Assembly (NCBI GenBank): GCA_950295325.1
Contig: OX485804.1
Span: forward strand, 3,906,001 to 3,970,000
Length of the DNA stretch: 64,000 nucleotides
Direction: 5' to 3'
From: Polytrichum commune
Taxonomy: Eukaryota; Streptophyta; Polytrichopsida; Polytrichales; Polytrichaceae
Both the position numbers and the translations under genes were made by a program. How positions within the stretch are numbered: position 1 is the first letter of the stretch; each line of letters begins with the position of its first letter. This document shows positions 23,601-34,850 of this stretch, piece by piece. Under the pieces are notes generated by a model, which saw nothing but the letters and a program-made list of their open reading frames with translations, did not search any database and had not been told where the DNA came from.

Positions 23601-26600
23601 TTTCGTCAGTTGCATTCTCATTGAGGATTGGTTGGAAACCATGAACATTTCGACATTCAAAGTGAAAGATGAGCTTTTTGAGATAAAAAATCTGAGGCGT
23701 CTTGTTACTTGCCAACAGATAAATTCTTCTGATGGACCTACCAGTGATAATGCCATCACCACTAATTGCACAACAGAGTCCAGGTACCTATGCCCTCTAG
23801 AATGTGTTCACTTAGTATACACAAAGGAAGCACACATGACACTGGTTTTGTTTTTGATATTTCATACCTATAGGTGAAGGCTGCCATACCCACAATATCT
23901 CAAATTTTGAGTATCTTTCATTAGTTAAATATCTCTTGTCACTCACCTTCTAGCCTTGTAGATGTGATGGTTGCCATGTGTTTGGGATGTTCTGTTACTT
24001 GTCAATCCCTTTAGATACAACAGTCAAACTAATAAACACCAACTAATAATTGTTGGCTTACTTGATGGTTTGGATATTTCAGCTTGGATGAGCGTGACAG
24101 CACCATCGCTGCTTTAAGGGTATTAGTCTACTTACTTTTAGCTCTTTTGAAGCCTGATTTGGGCCTCTCGTATATACAGTATTTTGAAATTGTACAACAT
24201 GAATATAGATTGTGATGTGAATTTTTGGTAGATAGTGATAGGTTGTGGACTTGCAAGATTATTCTTCTTGACACTTGAACACAAAGTAATTTGGAACTTG
24301 TCTGATGAAGATTTCATATCAACCAGTGTAAAGAGAGAATAATCAACATGAACATGTTAAAGTGCTGAGAAGTTAAGCTCCAGCTGAAGCTATTGTGCAT
24401 CAAATCTGCATCCTCTGTGGCTATGTACCCTCAGGCTTAAAATATATAGTGGTGGATTGTTGGGATGCATGTACTGGTCATCTGCAGACATCTCTCAGCA
24501 CAGCAAAGGAGGAGTTAGACAAGTGGAAGAATACCTTCACCAATGACTCTCTTCTACCCTGGGGAGATCTTGCTGGTACGAAAACAAATTGTGTCCTTGC
24601 ATTTATCTTGAAGAAGTAGTGTTAATCAAGAAGTCATGTGTAGGGCCATAAATTCGCCAAATAAGTTGACCCATGGCCCTAACCAGTTAACTGACATTTG
24701 TGTGATACTGTGCTTTGCAAGCAGAATAGACTTTTGTCTTAGTAGTGTTCAGCTGTGACCTATTCAAGTTCGTGCAGTTTTCATTGTATGACTGTATCGC
24801 CACTTTTTCGTCCATCTTTGCCTTGAGGTGATAGAGCTGAAACTGACACCTCAATTGTTGCTATTTCTTCAGATCCATCAATGGTTATTCAGCTGCTGCA
24901 AAAGCTTCAAGCTTCAGAGAGTCACCTGAAAGAGCAGGTCAGCTTACCAGGCTGCCAAATGCTTGCCTCTCCACACCTGAATTTGTATAACCAATTCTAG
25001 TTCTTATACATATTTTCTGAAAGGAATTATACCATGAAACTATAGGGATCTGACAGTTACATTATTGATGTGCAGCTTTCAACTGTAATTAGCAGGGAGG
25101 GTGCGTTACGTGTGAAGCTTGCCACCACAGAGCAAGAGGTTGTTGAGTTAAAGGTGATTGAAAACCACTTATTTCAGTCAGGCTGGGTAGCAAGCTCATC
25201 TGAAAGTATAGGAAATAATAAGAGCTTTGAGATGAGTTTCTCAAGAATCCAAGAAAGACAGTACTTTATTGCTACACTGAGTGCTCTCACCTTGTGACCA
25301 CATGTTTTCCCACAAAATTCTACCATCTTACAAAGAGGGAGGAGGGCCAATTTCATGCTCCCATATAAAATGGTGTACATGATACTAATTTCATGAGTAT
25401 AGTTTGACAAAATTACCACTGCTTCCTCTACAGACCTTTGTACAGTTACACTTGGATTCTTGCAGCGTGCATCCCATTATAAATCTCATGCAGATATCTA
25501 CTTTTGTGTGCTTTTGGGGACATTGGGATATAGACCTCTATTACTATGTGCGTTTCCTACAAATTACTTGTATTTTGAGCACATTCTTATATCTGAAATG
25601 AAATTTATCTGGTTTTGCCCAGTGATGCTTGCTGCTGGATGTTGCCTCAGTCATTTACATTACGGGCAGGGCCTGTGGTTGGTTACGTTCAATGCAGAGC
25701 GCAGTGTGTGGTTTAGTGCGTATGACAAACCCATCAAAGGCGACTACACCATCCAAGCAACAGGTTAGCTCAATATATCAATTAGGTTTTCCCTCTACCT
25801 GTATAATCCCATTTTAGTAACATTTTATTCCTTGTATCTTGTTCATTCCTCCTTCCATTACTTCTGCATGTTTTACTCCTGGGACACTAGGCCTGTAGTA
25901 GAGTTATCCTTCAAGTCTCTAAAAACTTGTGGCCCACTTTTGACAATGTATAATATTTAATTAGTGTTCAAGTGGTGTCGGGACCCTCAATCTTGGTGGA
26001 TTGAAGCAGAGGTTTGACTTTGGGCAAGAGATGGTTATATAAAAATGAACATTTTGGCAAACTTTTGAAGGCACCTGAAATGGTGCACCTAAAATGAACT
26101 TCTTGCCAAACTCTCAAGAGCACCATTTTAGGTGCCTTCAAAAGTTTTCCATGATATTCTTTTTTATATAACAATCTCTTGCCTAAATCCAAACACTTCC
26201 CTCTTAAAATAACCAAGATTGGGGGTCTCGACACCACTTGAACACTCCTTCAACATTATAAATTGTCAAAAGTGGGCCGAAACTCCCTACCAAAACATGA
26301 GTTTGGTAGAGAGTTTAAAGATAACTCTATGGTGCTACATACATTTACTATTGTATTTTCCAAGATTCTGACAAGTACATGTGCCCTTCCTTCTCATCAG
26401 CCACGGAGATTGTTACCAAAACCAGCAACCTATGAAGAGTACTTCCACATGAAGGTACCTACCAAAATTTGTAACCATCTCTTAAAAGCTGCATTTTCTG
26501 TCCTCCTGTAGAAAATAGTGCATATCAAATAATATCCTTCTTAATTACTTGTGAATCATTTGTGGCTACTTACATGGATGATCATTTTCCACAGAAGGAA

Positions 26601-29600
26601 CTGGAACCTACAGAGAAGAGGTTGAAGGAGCTGCAAGATAATCAGCTCGCAGTTGTTCAGTTTACCCCACATAACAAGACTTCTTCAAATGGAATTTGTG
26701 GCACAACTCAAATGAGTAATCCTGAGGTCAGCCTTAATGGTACAGGAGGCAAGGTGAGTGCCCCTCTGGAAATCCTATCCTCATTTCAACTTGATTAATA
26801 AACCTTAAGAGTTGGGAAAGTGGAAGGGTGGCTTAAACCCAAGGCCTTAACACAATCCCATGGGAAGTCTGAGGTTAAGGTGCCTAAGGTTGGATTAGTG
26901 TTTGAATAGGTGACCTTCCTAGCACTTAATTTCCAATCCACCCAATCATAGTGGGGTATTTATGTGAACTAAACATTCCACAACCAACCAATTACCTACG
27001 GGCTTGCCCTTGGGGAGATAGTTGCAGGCCGGTTTTTACGTGCCCCCTTCATTCAAGGTGTTCACCCTTGAACAGAGGCAGCAGTCTTCCAGGGCCCTCT
27101 AATTCTCATGGTGCCCATTTCGGAATTACATGTAGACTTAGCCCAATTTGAGAATGAAGCAACATCATAATATATGCCAGAGGCAACATCAGTGTCACCT
27201 TTCTTTCTTTCTTTCTTAGTTTCTTACTTTCTGGAGAAGTGGGGTGGAGATACAAGATTTAGAAGACAACTGATTTTGAATGTCATACCTGAACAGGAAG
27301 ACAATGAGATTCGAGCAATTTGTGCACCACCCATTATCCCCAGGAAGAGGGGGCGGCCAAGGAAAGTGATTGTAAAAGAAGATGAAGACGAGGGAGAAGA
27401 AGCAAAGAAGAATTGGATGGACAGCGAAATTGAAGCAATGATTGAATTACGTTGGGAGATGGAGCCTGAATTCGTGGAGAATGCATACAAGACAGGTACT
27501 GAAGTGAGCTTGCCTTGTGAAATAAAGGATGAAAGGCAGACGTGTCTTAAGTGGACACTTTTCCAAGATTGAATCCTTCTTGTGGGAGACCCTCATCTAC
27601 ACTCAGATTTTTGAGGCACTTGCACATGTATATGTGTGGAGGAAATAGCAAAAGCTTTATACCAATTTGGAGATTATGGGAATCTCCTATAAAAAATTTG
27701 AACAGAAGATTCTTCTTCCCATATATTAGTCATGTAGCGCCCACCCCACCCCCCCATAGAAAACGCTTTTGCTGCTTCAAGCACACTCCCTACCACACAC
27801 TCCTATGTTGAGCCACGCATGTTGTGAGTTTTGGGTGCTCATTTGCCCCAAATAGACCATATTAGAAACTTGTGTTATTGGTGGGTGCACCTACTTTCAA
27901 ATCATGTTACAAGCCTTCATGAGATTAGATGCATGGTAGAGCTTATTCAGTCACATTGTAAGCTAAATACGATTTCGGAAGGTGAATGACCACATTGATG
28001 TTGACTGCCACAAATCAACCTTAAAGTAGGTTTGACATTATTGGAGGTGTTGGATTAAGACACGTCTGCCTTATACTAGATTTCATTTGGTTATGAAAAT
28101 CTTAACCTTCCTTGCCCCCTACAATGAACTGTCCCAATTATCTTTTCCACATTTTCAATCAGCAGTTTGCGAGAACAGCAAACTATAATTCTGAGACATC
28201 AGTTGCAAGGTGTTGACAAATTATGCTTTAGAATTTAACTCCAAAGTAGTGAATCTCCAGTTTGTTACAGAAATTGAAAGCTTGCAGCAGTAAAATTTAA
28301 TTTTTTGATGGTCGTGATGGATTTGTACAACAGGGGTGGACATGTGGTTGAAGCTACAGACTCGTATGGTGACATCAATACCAGGGTTCACAAGATCAAG
28401 CCTGGCTTGCCAGCGGAAATTTAACTCATTAATCAAGCAACACAAAAAGGACATATGTGCAATGAGAGAGTCTGGGCAAGCTCATTATGCATGCAAATTC
28501 TTTCATAGTTTGGATAGATGGTGGCGCATAAATGGGACAGTCATGAAACATGTCACCGGCAGCGGAAACAGTCCGAATCGTCATGTCAGCAACTCTGAAC
28601 TACCTGCAACCAATACCAAAGATGAAGGCGCAAAGAAAGACACAGTTGTGAAAGAAGAAGATGGAGGCGAAGAAGGAAAGAAAAACTGGGTGGATAGTGA
28701 GGTAGGAACTTTGATCGACTTACGCTGGGATATGGAGCCGGGGCTTGTGCAAAACATCTACAAATCAGGTATATGTCCTATAACTTTTAAAGGCCGTGAA
28801 ATTGACTCTTGTGTTTTGAAGAACCCAGAAATGTCCCAGAACTTGTCAACGAACAACCTCGATTTAACAGCAATGGATCTTGAACCAGGACTTAGTGATC
28901 CACATGAATTGGAGTTATAATTTTTAAAAGAGTTAGCATGTGTAAGCTCTACATAAAGATATTTATGGTGGCTTACACCCAAGGCCTTAACCTGGATCCC
29001 ATGGGAACTCCAAGGTTAGGTCACCTAAAGCTGGAATAGTACTTGACTCCCTGGAACTTGATTTCCAGTGCACCCTACCACCTATGATCCACCCAATCAT
29101 ACTGGGGGTATCAAGTTGAACTGGATGTTTTCAACCAACCATGTGGGAACCTAAGGGCTTGCCCTTGGTGGAGATAGGTGCCAGCCGGCTTGTCCACGCC
29201 CATTTAAGGTTTTCACCTTCGAAGAGTTGTCCTGAAGGACGTATAATTTTTGTAATGCCCGGTTCAGGATTACATATAGACTTACACCAACTCAAAAATG
29301 AAGCAACACCACAATTTACACCAGTGGCAACATCGGAGTCATCTTTTTTTCTTTCTTGAAGATCTTTGACTGCTCACAAGTATAGGTTAACCTCAAATGT
29401 TCTTCTGCAGCAGAGGATATGTGGGTGAAGCTACAGGCTCAAATGTCGTCAACAATCCCAGGGTTCACACGGTCAAGCCTTGCTTGCCAGCGAAAGTTTG
29501 AGTCCCTACTCAAGCAACACAAGGATATACTTGCAAAAGAGGCAACAGGGGAAGACCGTCATGCATATAGATTCAAGTTCTACGATCGACACGCATGCAA

Positions 29601-31430
29601 GTTTTATGACAAGCTCAATCAATGGTGTCAAACAGCAGCCAACACTACTAGCCCAAAGGCCTCTCAATTTCCACCTGAAACTAAAGATAAAGATGATGGT
29701 ACAAAGAAAGAGTTGGTTGTGAAAGAAGATCTGGAGGATGGGAAGAAATTTTGGGTGGACAGTGAGGTGGAGCTTTTAATTGGCTTACGCACTGAGATGG
29801 ATTCTGAGTTTACACAACATATATACAAACCAGGTACATATATGCATTACAATTGCAAACGCTGTTGTGATATATCTCAATTACCTTGTAAGTAGCATTA
29901 AAATCTGATTACCTCATCAAAAAGACTCATATTGAAATCAGGTTAGATGGACCTTCAGATGCCCTAAACCATTTTTGACCTTTAATGAGGCTCAAATGTG
30001 CATCACACACCTCTTTGCTGGAGGAAGATGTGGTATTCAGTTTTTTTGGTCATATTGTGAAGTACAAATCCAAAAAATTGTGCTAATTGCAGTTAAAACT
30101 GATTAATTAGATGTCATTTGGTATGTCCAGGGGAGGATCCATGGTCAAAGTTGCAGAATCGCATGTCAGCTGCAATTGAAGGATTTATGAGATCAAGCAT
30201 TGCTTGCCAACGAAAATTTGATTCTTTGCTCAAACAACATAAGGACCTTCGTGCAAAAGAAGAGGCAGGAGAGAATAGTGGGACACTTGCTTTCTATGAC
30301 CGTCATGCATGCAAATTCACTGAGAACTTAAATCAATTCTGCAACATAGGTAGAACAATTGTGAAACATGCCACTGCAAGTGCAGATGACTCCCACATAC
30401 CTCTCGACAGCCTTGAATTAGCAAACGGACTGAAAGAGGATCAATGCATCAAGGAAGAGGATGCTGTAAAAGATGTAGAGGATGGAAAAAGGAAATGGGA
30501 CATTGTGAAAGACGACGATGACGGAGAGGAAGGAAAAAAGAATTGGGCTGACAGTGAGGTGCAGACGTTGATTGCATTACGTGGAGAGATGGATGCCGAC
30601 TTTGTGAAAAATTGGAAAAAACAAGGTGGGTGACATTGTGTTATGCATAGGCTTTTGAATGGAAAATATTTCCTTGATTGTATATAAAGAACTTTCTGCA
30701 TATAAGGCCCTGATAATAAACTAGGATTTGTGTTTCAAGTGTTGAGAAGGTCAAAGTTACATACTTAGCTGGAAACAGGGTCATGGTGCTGTTTCATCAA
30801 TCCACCTGTTGCAAATGTAGACCTTAAACCCAATCAATTTTTATGGAGATGGTTTTATTTGGCATGTAAGAACTTTGAGCAGACCAACTAATTCTTTTGA
30901 TACATTTGGTATGTATTTCTGCAGGAGAAAATATGTGGTCAAAGGTGCATAACCGCATGTTGTTAGAATACCCTGGGTTCACACGTTCAAGCCTTGCTTG
31001 TAAGAAGAAATTCAATAACTTGATGAAGCAATACAAGGAAATACGCTCCAAGGACCTGTCAGCAGAGGCTCGTCTTGGGAGAGGTTTCAAATTCTATGAT
31101 TGTTTGGACCAGTGGTGGCAAAATAATGCAAAGCTTGTTAAACATACCGGTGCAAGTACAAATGAATCTGACCTCCCTGTTGGCACCCTTGTTGAATCTA
31201 CAACGACAATCAAAGTCAAAGAGGATGATGGCCCTAAACTTGAAATTGAAGAAAGCTGCGCTCCAAAATCACAACGGAAGCAAGTCCAAGTGAAGGATGT
31301 CTCCAACATTTATGGAACATTCTCCAAAATGGTAGAGAACAGTACAATCATGGTAAACCACTTTGCCAAAACAAGTGCCCTGTTGGAGAAGATGGATGCC
31401 CATATGGATCGTCTCATTGACAAACTCTAA
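20610..31430 (+). CDS. FIP37/WTAP-like coiled coil fused to AT-hook and four trihelix domains
   Basis: Sixteen exons: 20610-20654, 21728-21776, 23334-23395, 23626-23783, 24083-24119, 24488-24575, 24873-24937, 25076-25153, 25698-25763, 26401-26454, 26595-26753, 27297-27495, 28334-28768, 29411-29833, 30131-30625 and 30925-31430. All are GT-AG and phases agree at every join. The total is 2919 nt, 972 residues. Residues of about 105-265 follow FIP37/WTAP in order: KEELDKWKNTFTNDS, DPSMVIQLLQKLQASESHLK, TEQEVVELKSAV, RRLLPKPATYEEY, KRLKELQDN, FTPHNK. The similarity stops where FIP37 would continue with its C-terminal coiled coil. FIP37 is the scaffold of the plant m6A writer. Residues 303-311 are an AT-hook (RKRGRPRKV). 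Four trihelix domains and a short C-terminal helix follow. Start chosen at CCATGG in good context after a likely leader intron. A nuclear protein linking DNA to a WTAP partner is inference; a mis-joined pair of genes is the alternative. Confidence 0.78.
25931..26278. mobile_element. foldback MITE in intron 9 of the fusion gene
   Basis: Inverted ends GGCCCACTTTTGACAAT, followed inward by AGTGTTCAAGTGGTGTCG and CCAATCTTGGT-like blocks. The arms continue almost to the centre (GCACCATTTTAGGTGCC against GGCACCTGAAATGGTGC). The arms are about 90% alike, so insertion is fairly recent. No target duplication is clear. Just to the right a second small hairpin (AAACTCCCTACCAAA and its near complement, about 26280-26317) may belong to the same element. 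It sits between exon 9 and exon 10 and would form a long hairpin in the pre-mRNA. Confidence 0.7.
26827..27217 (+). repeat. SINE-like intronic repeat, copy 1
   Basis: Begins GGTGGCTTAAACCCAAGGCC and ends in a TTTC-rich tail (about 27198-27217), in the intron before exon 12. Copy 2 at 28967-29357 has the same start, middle (GGGCTTGCCCTTGG) and T/C-rich end. Length of about 390 bp and the simple-sequence tail are SINE-like. I do not see convincing pol III A and B boxes, so the class is open. Confidence 0.5.
27297..31430 (+). other. trihelix-domain exon block of the fusion gene
   Basis: Each domain is split by a phase-1 intron at the same place. The first half (KKNWxDSExxxLIxLRxEM) ends one exon and the second half (DMWxKLQ, PGFTRSSLACQRKF, KQHK, FYDxLDQW) begins the next. 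Domain 1 spans exons 12 and 13, domain 2 exons 13 and 14, domain 3 exons 14 and 15, domain 4 exons 15 and 16. The first two trihelix tryptophans are kept in the domains; the third is Phe (ACQRKF). Domain 4 has ACKKKF, and domain 3 has the most changed second half (EGFMRSSIACQRKF). Linkers are acidic and Lys-rich, as in KEEDGGEEG and KDDDDGEEG. The last exon ends with a helix, HFAKTSALLEKMDAHMD, that may oligomerise. Confidence 0.8.
28967..29357 (+). repeat. SINE-like intronic repeat, copy 2
   Basis: Second copy, in the intron before exon 14, ending in TTTTTTTCTTTCTT about 54 bp before the exon. Like copy 1 it lies just upstream of a trihelix exon. The pair could therefore be two insertions, or one insertion copied along with a trihelix exon. 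The intron before exon 13, between them, shows no copy. Confidence 0.5.
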
Positions 31431-32721
31431 TTGTAACTTAATTTAGCAGGTTATATATAGCGTCCTAACTCATTCATATCTGATTTAAACATTAAAGGTA
31501 CACGGGAACACCAAACTGGCTTCCCACTTAATTTGGTTCTCAAATTCTTGCTAGTTGGGGTTATTATGCACCCTTGGAAAAATATTTACTTCAATTTTCT
31601 CCCCACATTTTAATATAGCCAAGCATGTGGTTTGAAAGCAAAACACCATTTTATATTCCTCATACGTCCATAGGAATTCCGAAGCTTCTTGTGGAGTAGA
31701 CCACTCTGCTGCAATCTCTCCTCTTGGAGTTCATGTCCTTCTGACATGTCCCTGGAAATGTTGAATCTCAAGAATAGCTGGATACTTTTGACATTCCCTT
31801 TCTTTTTGCAATCTTGTTCAGATTGTGTTAGCTTGAGATCACATCATCTTTCCAGATAACTTGATTAACTTGGATATAGTCTTATCTATGAGTGTCATTG
31901 CTAAGATAATCCTCCAGTAAGTATGATTTTGAGTCTTGATTAAATACAAGACTTGTTGCCTAATTTCAATCCAGTAGGTATCCACCAAATTAGTGATGAT
32001 CCGATGATCTTGCACCATGAGTATTGAAGATGACCATTCGTCTGAGGCAGAAAATTTGAAGGCAATTTCCAGAAAGAGATTCACCTACACATTGTGATAG
32101 GTTCAGCTAGTCTCCGTCACTGCACAACACTTGCCTGCAACACCAAAATCTGAGGTAGAGCAAAAAATCAAGAAAGTAAGACATTCAACTTCACCTAAGA
32201 TGATTCCTAACGGACATTCCTAACAGGCCATTCCAAAATTCACCAATACTTACGACCTGTGAGTGAAATCGGTCAAATCACTAACAGGACATGGAGATCG
32301 GAGTGGAATCCCCTGCAGTGACTGATAACCTAGTTCTGCAAATCTCAAAAAGAATATCGAACATCTTTTACTTCCAAACGGTCAAGAGAGAAAAAAGGAG
32401 ACTTTGTACACTGTGGGGGACACATATCATCTCAATGTAGTCCTCGATCGAGAAGAGTGTAAGAACTACATGACGTAGAAGAATGAAAAATTTGCAGAAT
32501 TCCCAGCTTCGAGAACGTTGCTTATTGCATACAGCTTGAAAACCAATACCCACCAACTCTCGCCGCTGTGACATTCCTGACCTGACCTCTCAGTTTAATC
32601 TCTAATCGCCCCAGCTCCCTGCTAACTTACCGACCTGAACCTCTTCTATGACTATTAATGAAAACCCACAACAGATTGGGCTTATCTGCCTGTCCAGAGC
32701 TCGCTTGCTCGATTTCTCGTC
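31431..32721. other. convergent intergenic space
   Basis: Holds the 3'UTRs of the fusion gene and of the minus-strand cysteine-rich gene. A minus-strand frame at 32084-31839 has no recognisable domain and I do not call it a gene. Confidence 0.45.
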
Positions 32722-34706
32722 TCAATCCCGGCAGCCGAAGCACGTGCAGGAGATGGGGATGAAAGAGCAGAGCCCATAGGGTAAGCCCCGCAGCCCGCAA
32801 CGAATGTTATAGCAGCAGACAGTGGGGAGGCACCACCGCCGTGTTCGGTCGCAGCAAGTGCACGGCGAGCACTGACGGAAGTCGCCTAGCATTCGTCTCG
32901 TCGTCCCGTTCACGACGTGAACCTGCCCGTGGACAAGACCGCCTTCGGAGGAGGAGGCAGGAAACAGCTGGAGTTGCGTCCCATTCGTGAACTTCACCAC
33001 GTCGCTTGTTAGTGGTCTGTTGACAATTGCCTCCCACTCGCCACCCAACCCCTGCAGATCACAAGACACAAACAATGTGAGGATCCATCCCAAACCTTTG
33101 AGATCACAGTACACGCACAGTGTGAGAAATCATCCCCAAACCCTTGAGATCACAATACACAAATAATGTGACAATACATCCCAAAACCCTTGCAGATTAC
33201 AGTACACGAACAATGTGACAATCCATCCCCAAACCCTTGCAGATTACAGTACACGAACAATGTGACAATCCATCCCCAAACCCTTGCAGATCACAGTACA
33301 CAAAGAATGTGAGATTCCGTCGCAAAACCCGTATTAATTACAGTTAACGAACAATGTGAGAATCCGTCCCCAAACCCTTGAGATCACAGTACACGAACGA
33401 TGTGAGAATCTATCCTGAAAGCCCTGCAGATATCACAGTACAAGAACAGTCCAAGAGTCCATCCTGAAACCCTTCCGGTTATGCAGACTGAACTTTCATA
33501 CCATGTTTCCTTTCCCAACTGGAACGTGTCTACACTACAAGACTGACTTCAGGGAGGCAGTGTACATTTGTCACATGACCTATCTGCTCTCTGGGATGAG
33601 AACGGCAATCGACCGTCTGCCCTAACTCCGCCTCCGAAGCTATGTCAAATGTCAGCAAACCACTAGAGTGAACTGAGAGTTGGCAACATTGGTTGCCTCT
33701 TGTGTACATATCATGCAGCCATGAGTGTGGCATGGTACTTGCACCATCTAATACTGCAGTTTCATTGCCTTCATGCAACCCATATCACCTCCGAAGCATC
33801 ATGGTGGCAAATTTCTAAATTGAGACACCAAACCTCCTGTTTACTTAGCAGGAGTTCAATGCAACTAGAATAACAGCCATAGCTAATGCCAAAACTATTT
33901 CTAACCACTGCACTCCATATCCCTTCCATGCAGACTGCTAGGTGCTCAAAGTTATCCTATTGAAAGATGTACAACCATTTGTTGTTGAAGGCACCTGGCA
34001 ACCTGAGTATATGAAGTGATTTAGAATGTCACAAATGAGGTCGCAAAAGAGGAAGAGGTCACAAATGAGATGTTTCTTACCTCTTGTTCTTGCGTTGAGA
34101 GGGCAGCCGCCGCACCTGCAACCACAAACATAGGGTTAGGCACAAGCTACTAGGAAACCTTGGGTCCACGAGAACAAACAAACTCCCACTGAACAAGGGA
34201 AGGCTGCGAAGTTCAAACAATGCGAGTCCTCGGTGATCTGAACTGAGCTCCAGCTTTTTCCTATTACACGAAACGTAGGCGAAGCCGAACCTAACCTTGC
34301 AACTACTATGTAACATTGCAATATGTAACATTCTTAAGTCGAACCATCCAACCATGAGCTGTGGAGAGCAGTAGAACAAGATTACAACTCCACAAAAGGA
34401 CCTAAATAGTTAGTCTAGCTAATGAATGGAACTTTAGTTAACTTAGTTCCATTTACATGGAACCTCGCATATTGCACAACAACGTCATTCAGACACAAGA
34501 CTGTCGCAACAACCAAGAGCCACACGACCTAAAACCGAAGCTTTTCTAGCACTTTCAGGACAACTGTCGCGGCTTCGGAATTCTATCAACCTGCACACGT
34601 ATATTCATCCGAAAGAGTTCGGGAGGCGTCCTTTTCCAACTGCTAGCTACTCTTGTGGGAGTCAAGCTCCCAGGGATATGAAATTAGTAGAGTGAGACTC
34701 AGTACA

Positions 34707-34739
<33 letters not shown>

Positions 34740-34850
34740 AAAATGAATGAAACGTCACCAGGAAATGGAAGAAAGGGTTAGCACAAATGCACCTGCAACC
34801 ACGACCGCGAGCAGAATCAGGTGCAGCAGGTGGACCGTTCCACCTCTCAT
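32722..34850 (-). CDS. secreted cysteine-rich protein, DUF7866 type
   Basis: Three exons on the minus strand: 34850-34793, 34115-34081 and 33051-32722, joining with agreeing phases (1 then 0) to 423 nt, 140 residues. Exon 1 is a signal peptide (MRGGTVHLLHLILLAVVVAG). Exon 2 is only 35 nt and encodes AAAALSTQEQE at the cleavage region. Exon 3 holds the mature part: a Pro/Ser spacer, then RRMLGDFRQCSPCTCC, WCLPTVCCYNIRCG, LPYGLCSFIPISC and the ending TCFGCRD. Twelve cysteines with CxCC, CC and CxC spacing and the GxCxF core match the plant DUF7866 family of small secreted or membrane-anchored proteins as I remember it. Function unknown. The ATG is in context GCCATGAG. Exon 3 begins at the edge of a minisatellite (33053-33480) whose unit resembles its splice acceptor. 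Confidence 0.82.
33053..33480 (-). repeat. intronic minisatellite, 47-bp unit
   Basis: About eight or nine head-to-tail units containing CACGAACAATGTGA and ATCCATCCCCAAACCC; two adjacent units near 33191-33284 are essentially identical with period 47. On the gene's sense strand each unit carries a phrase like ATCTGCAAGGGTTTGGGGATGG. The real acceptor of exon 3 reads ATCTGCAG then GGGTTGGG, so the array looks grown out of the splice-site region. Confidence 0.75.
34709..34737. repeat. (TC)n microsatellite
   Basis: About 29 bp of TC repeats in the first intron of the DUF7866-type gene. Confidence 0.85.

Noticed and set aside
31839-32084. 81-codon minus-strand frame
   Set aside because: It looks vaguely like sequence seen in many plant genomes, but I can name no domain and see no second conserved block.
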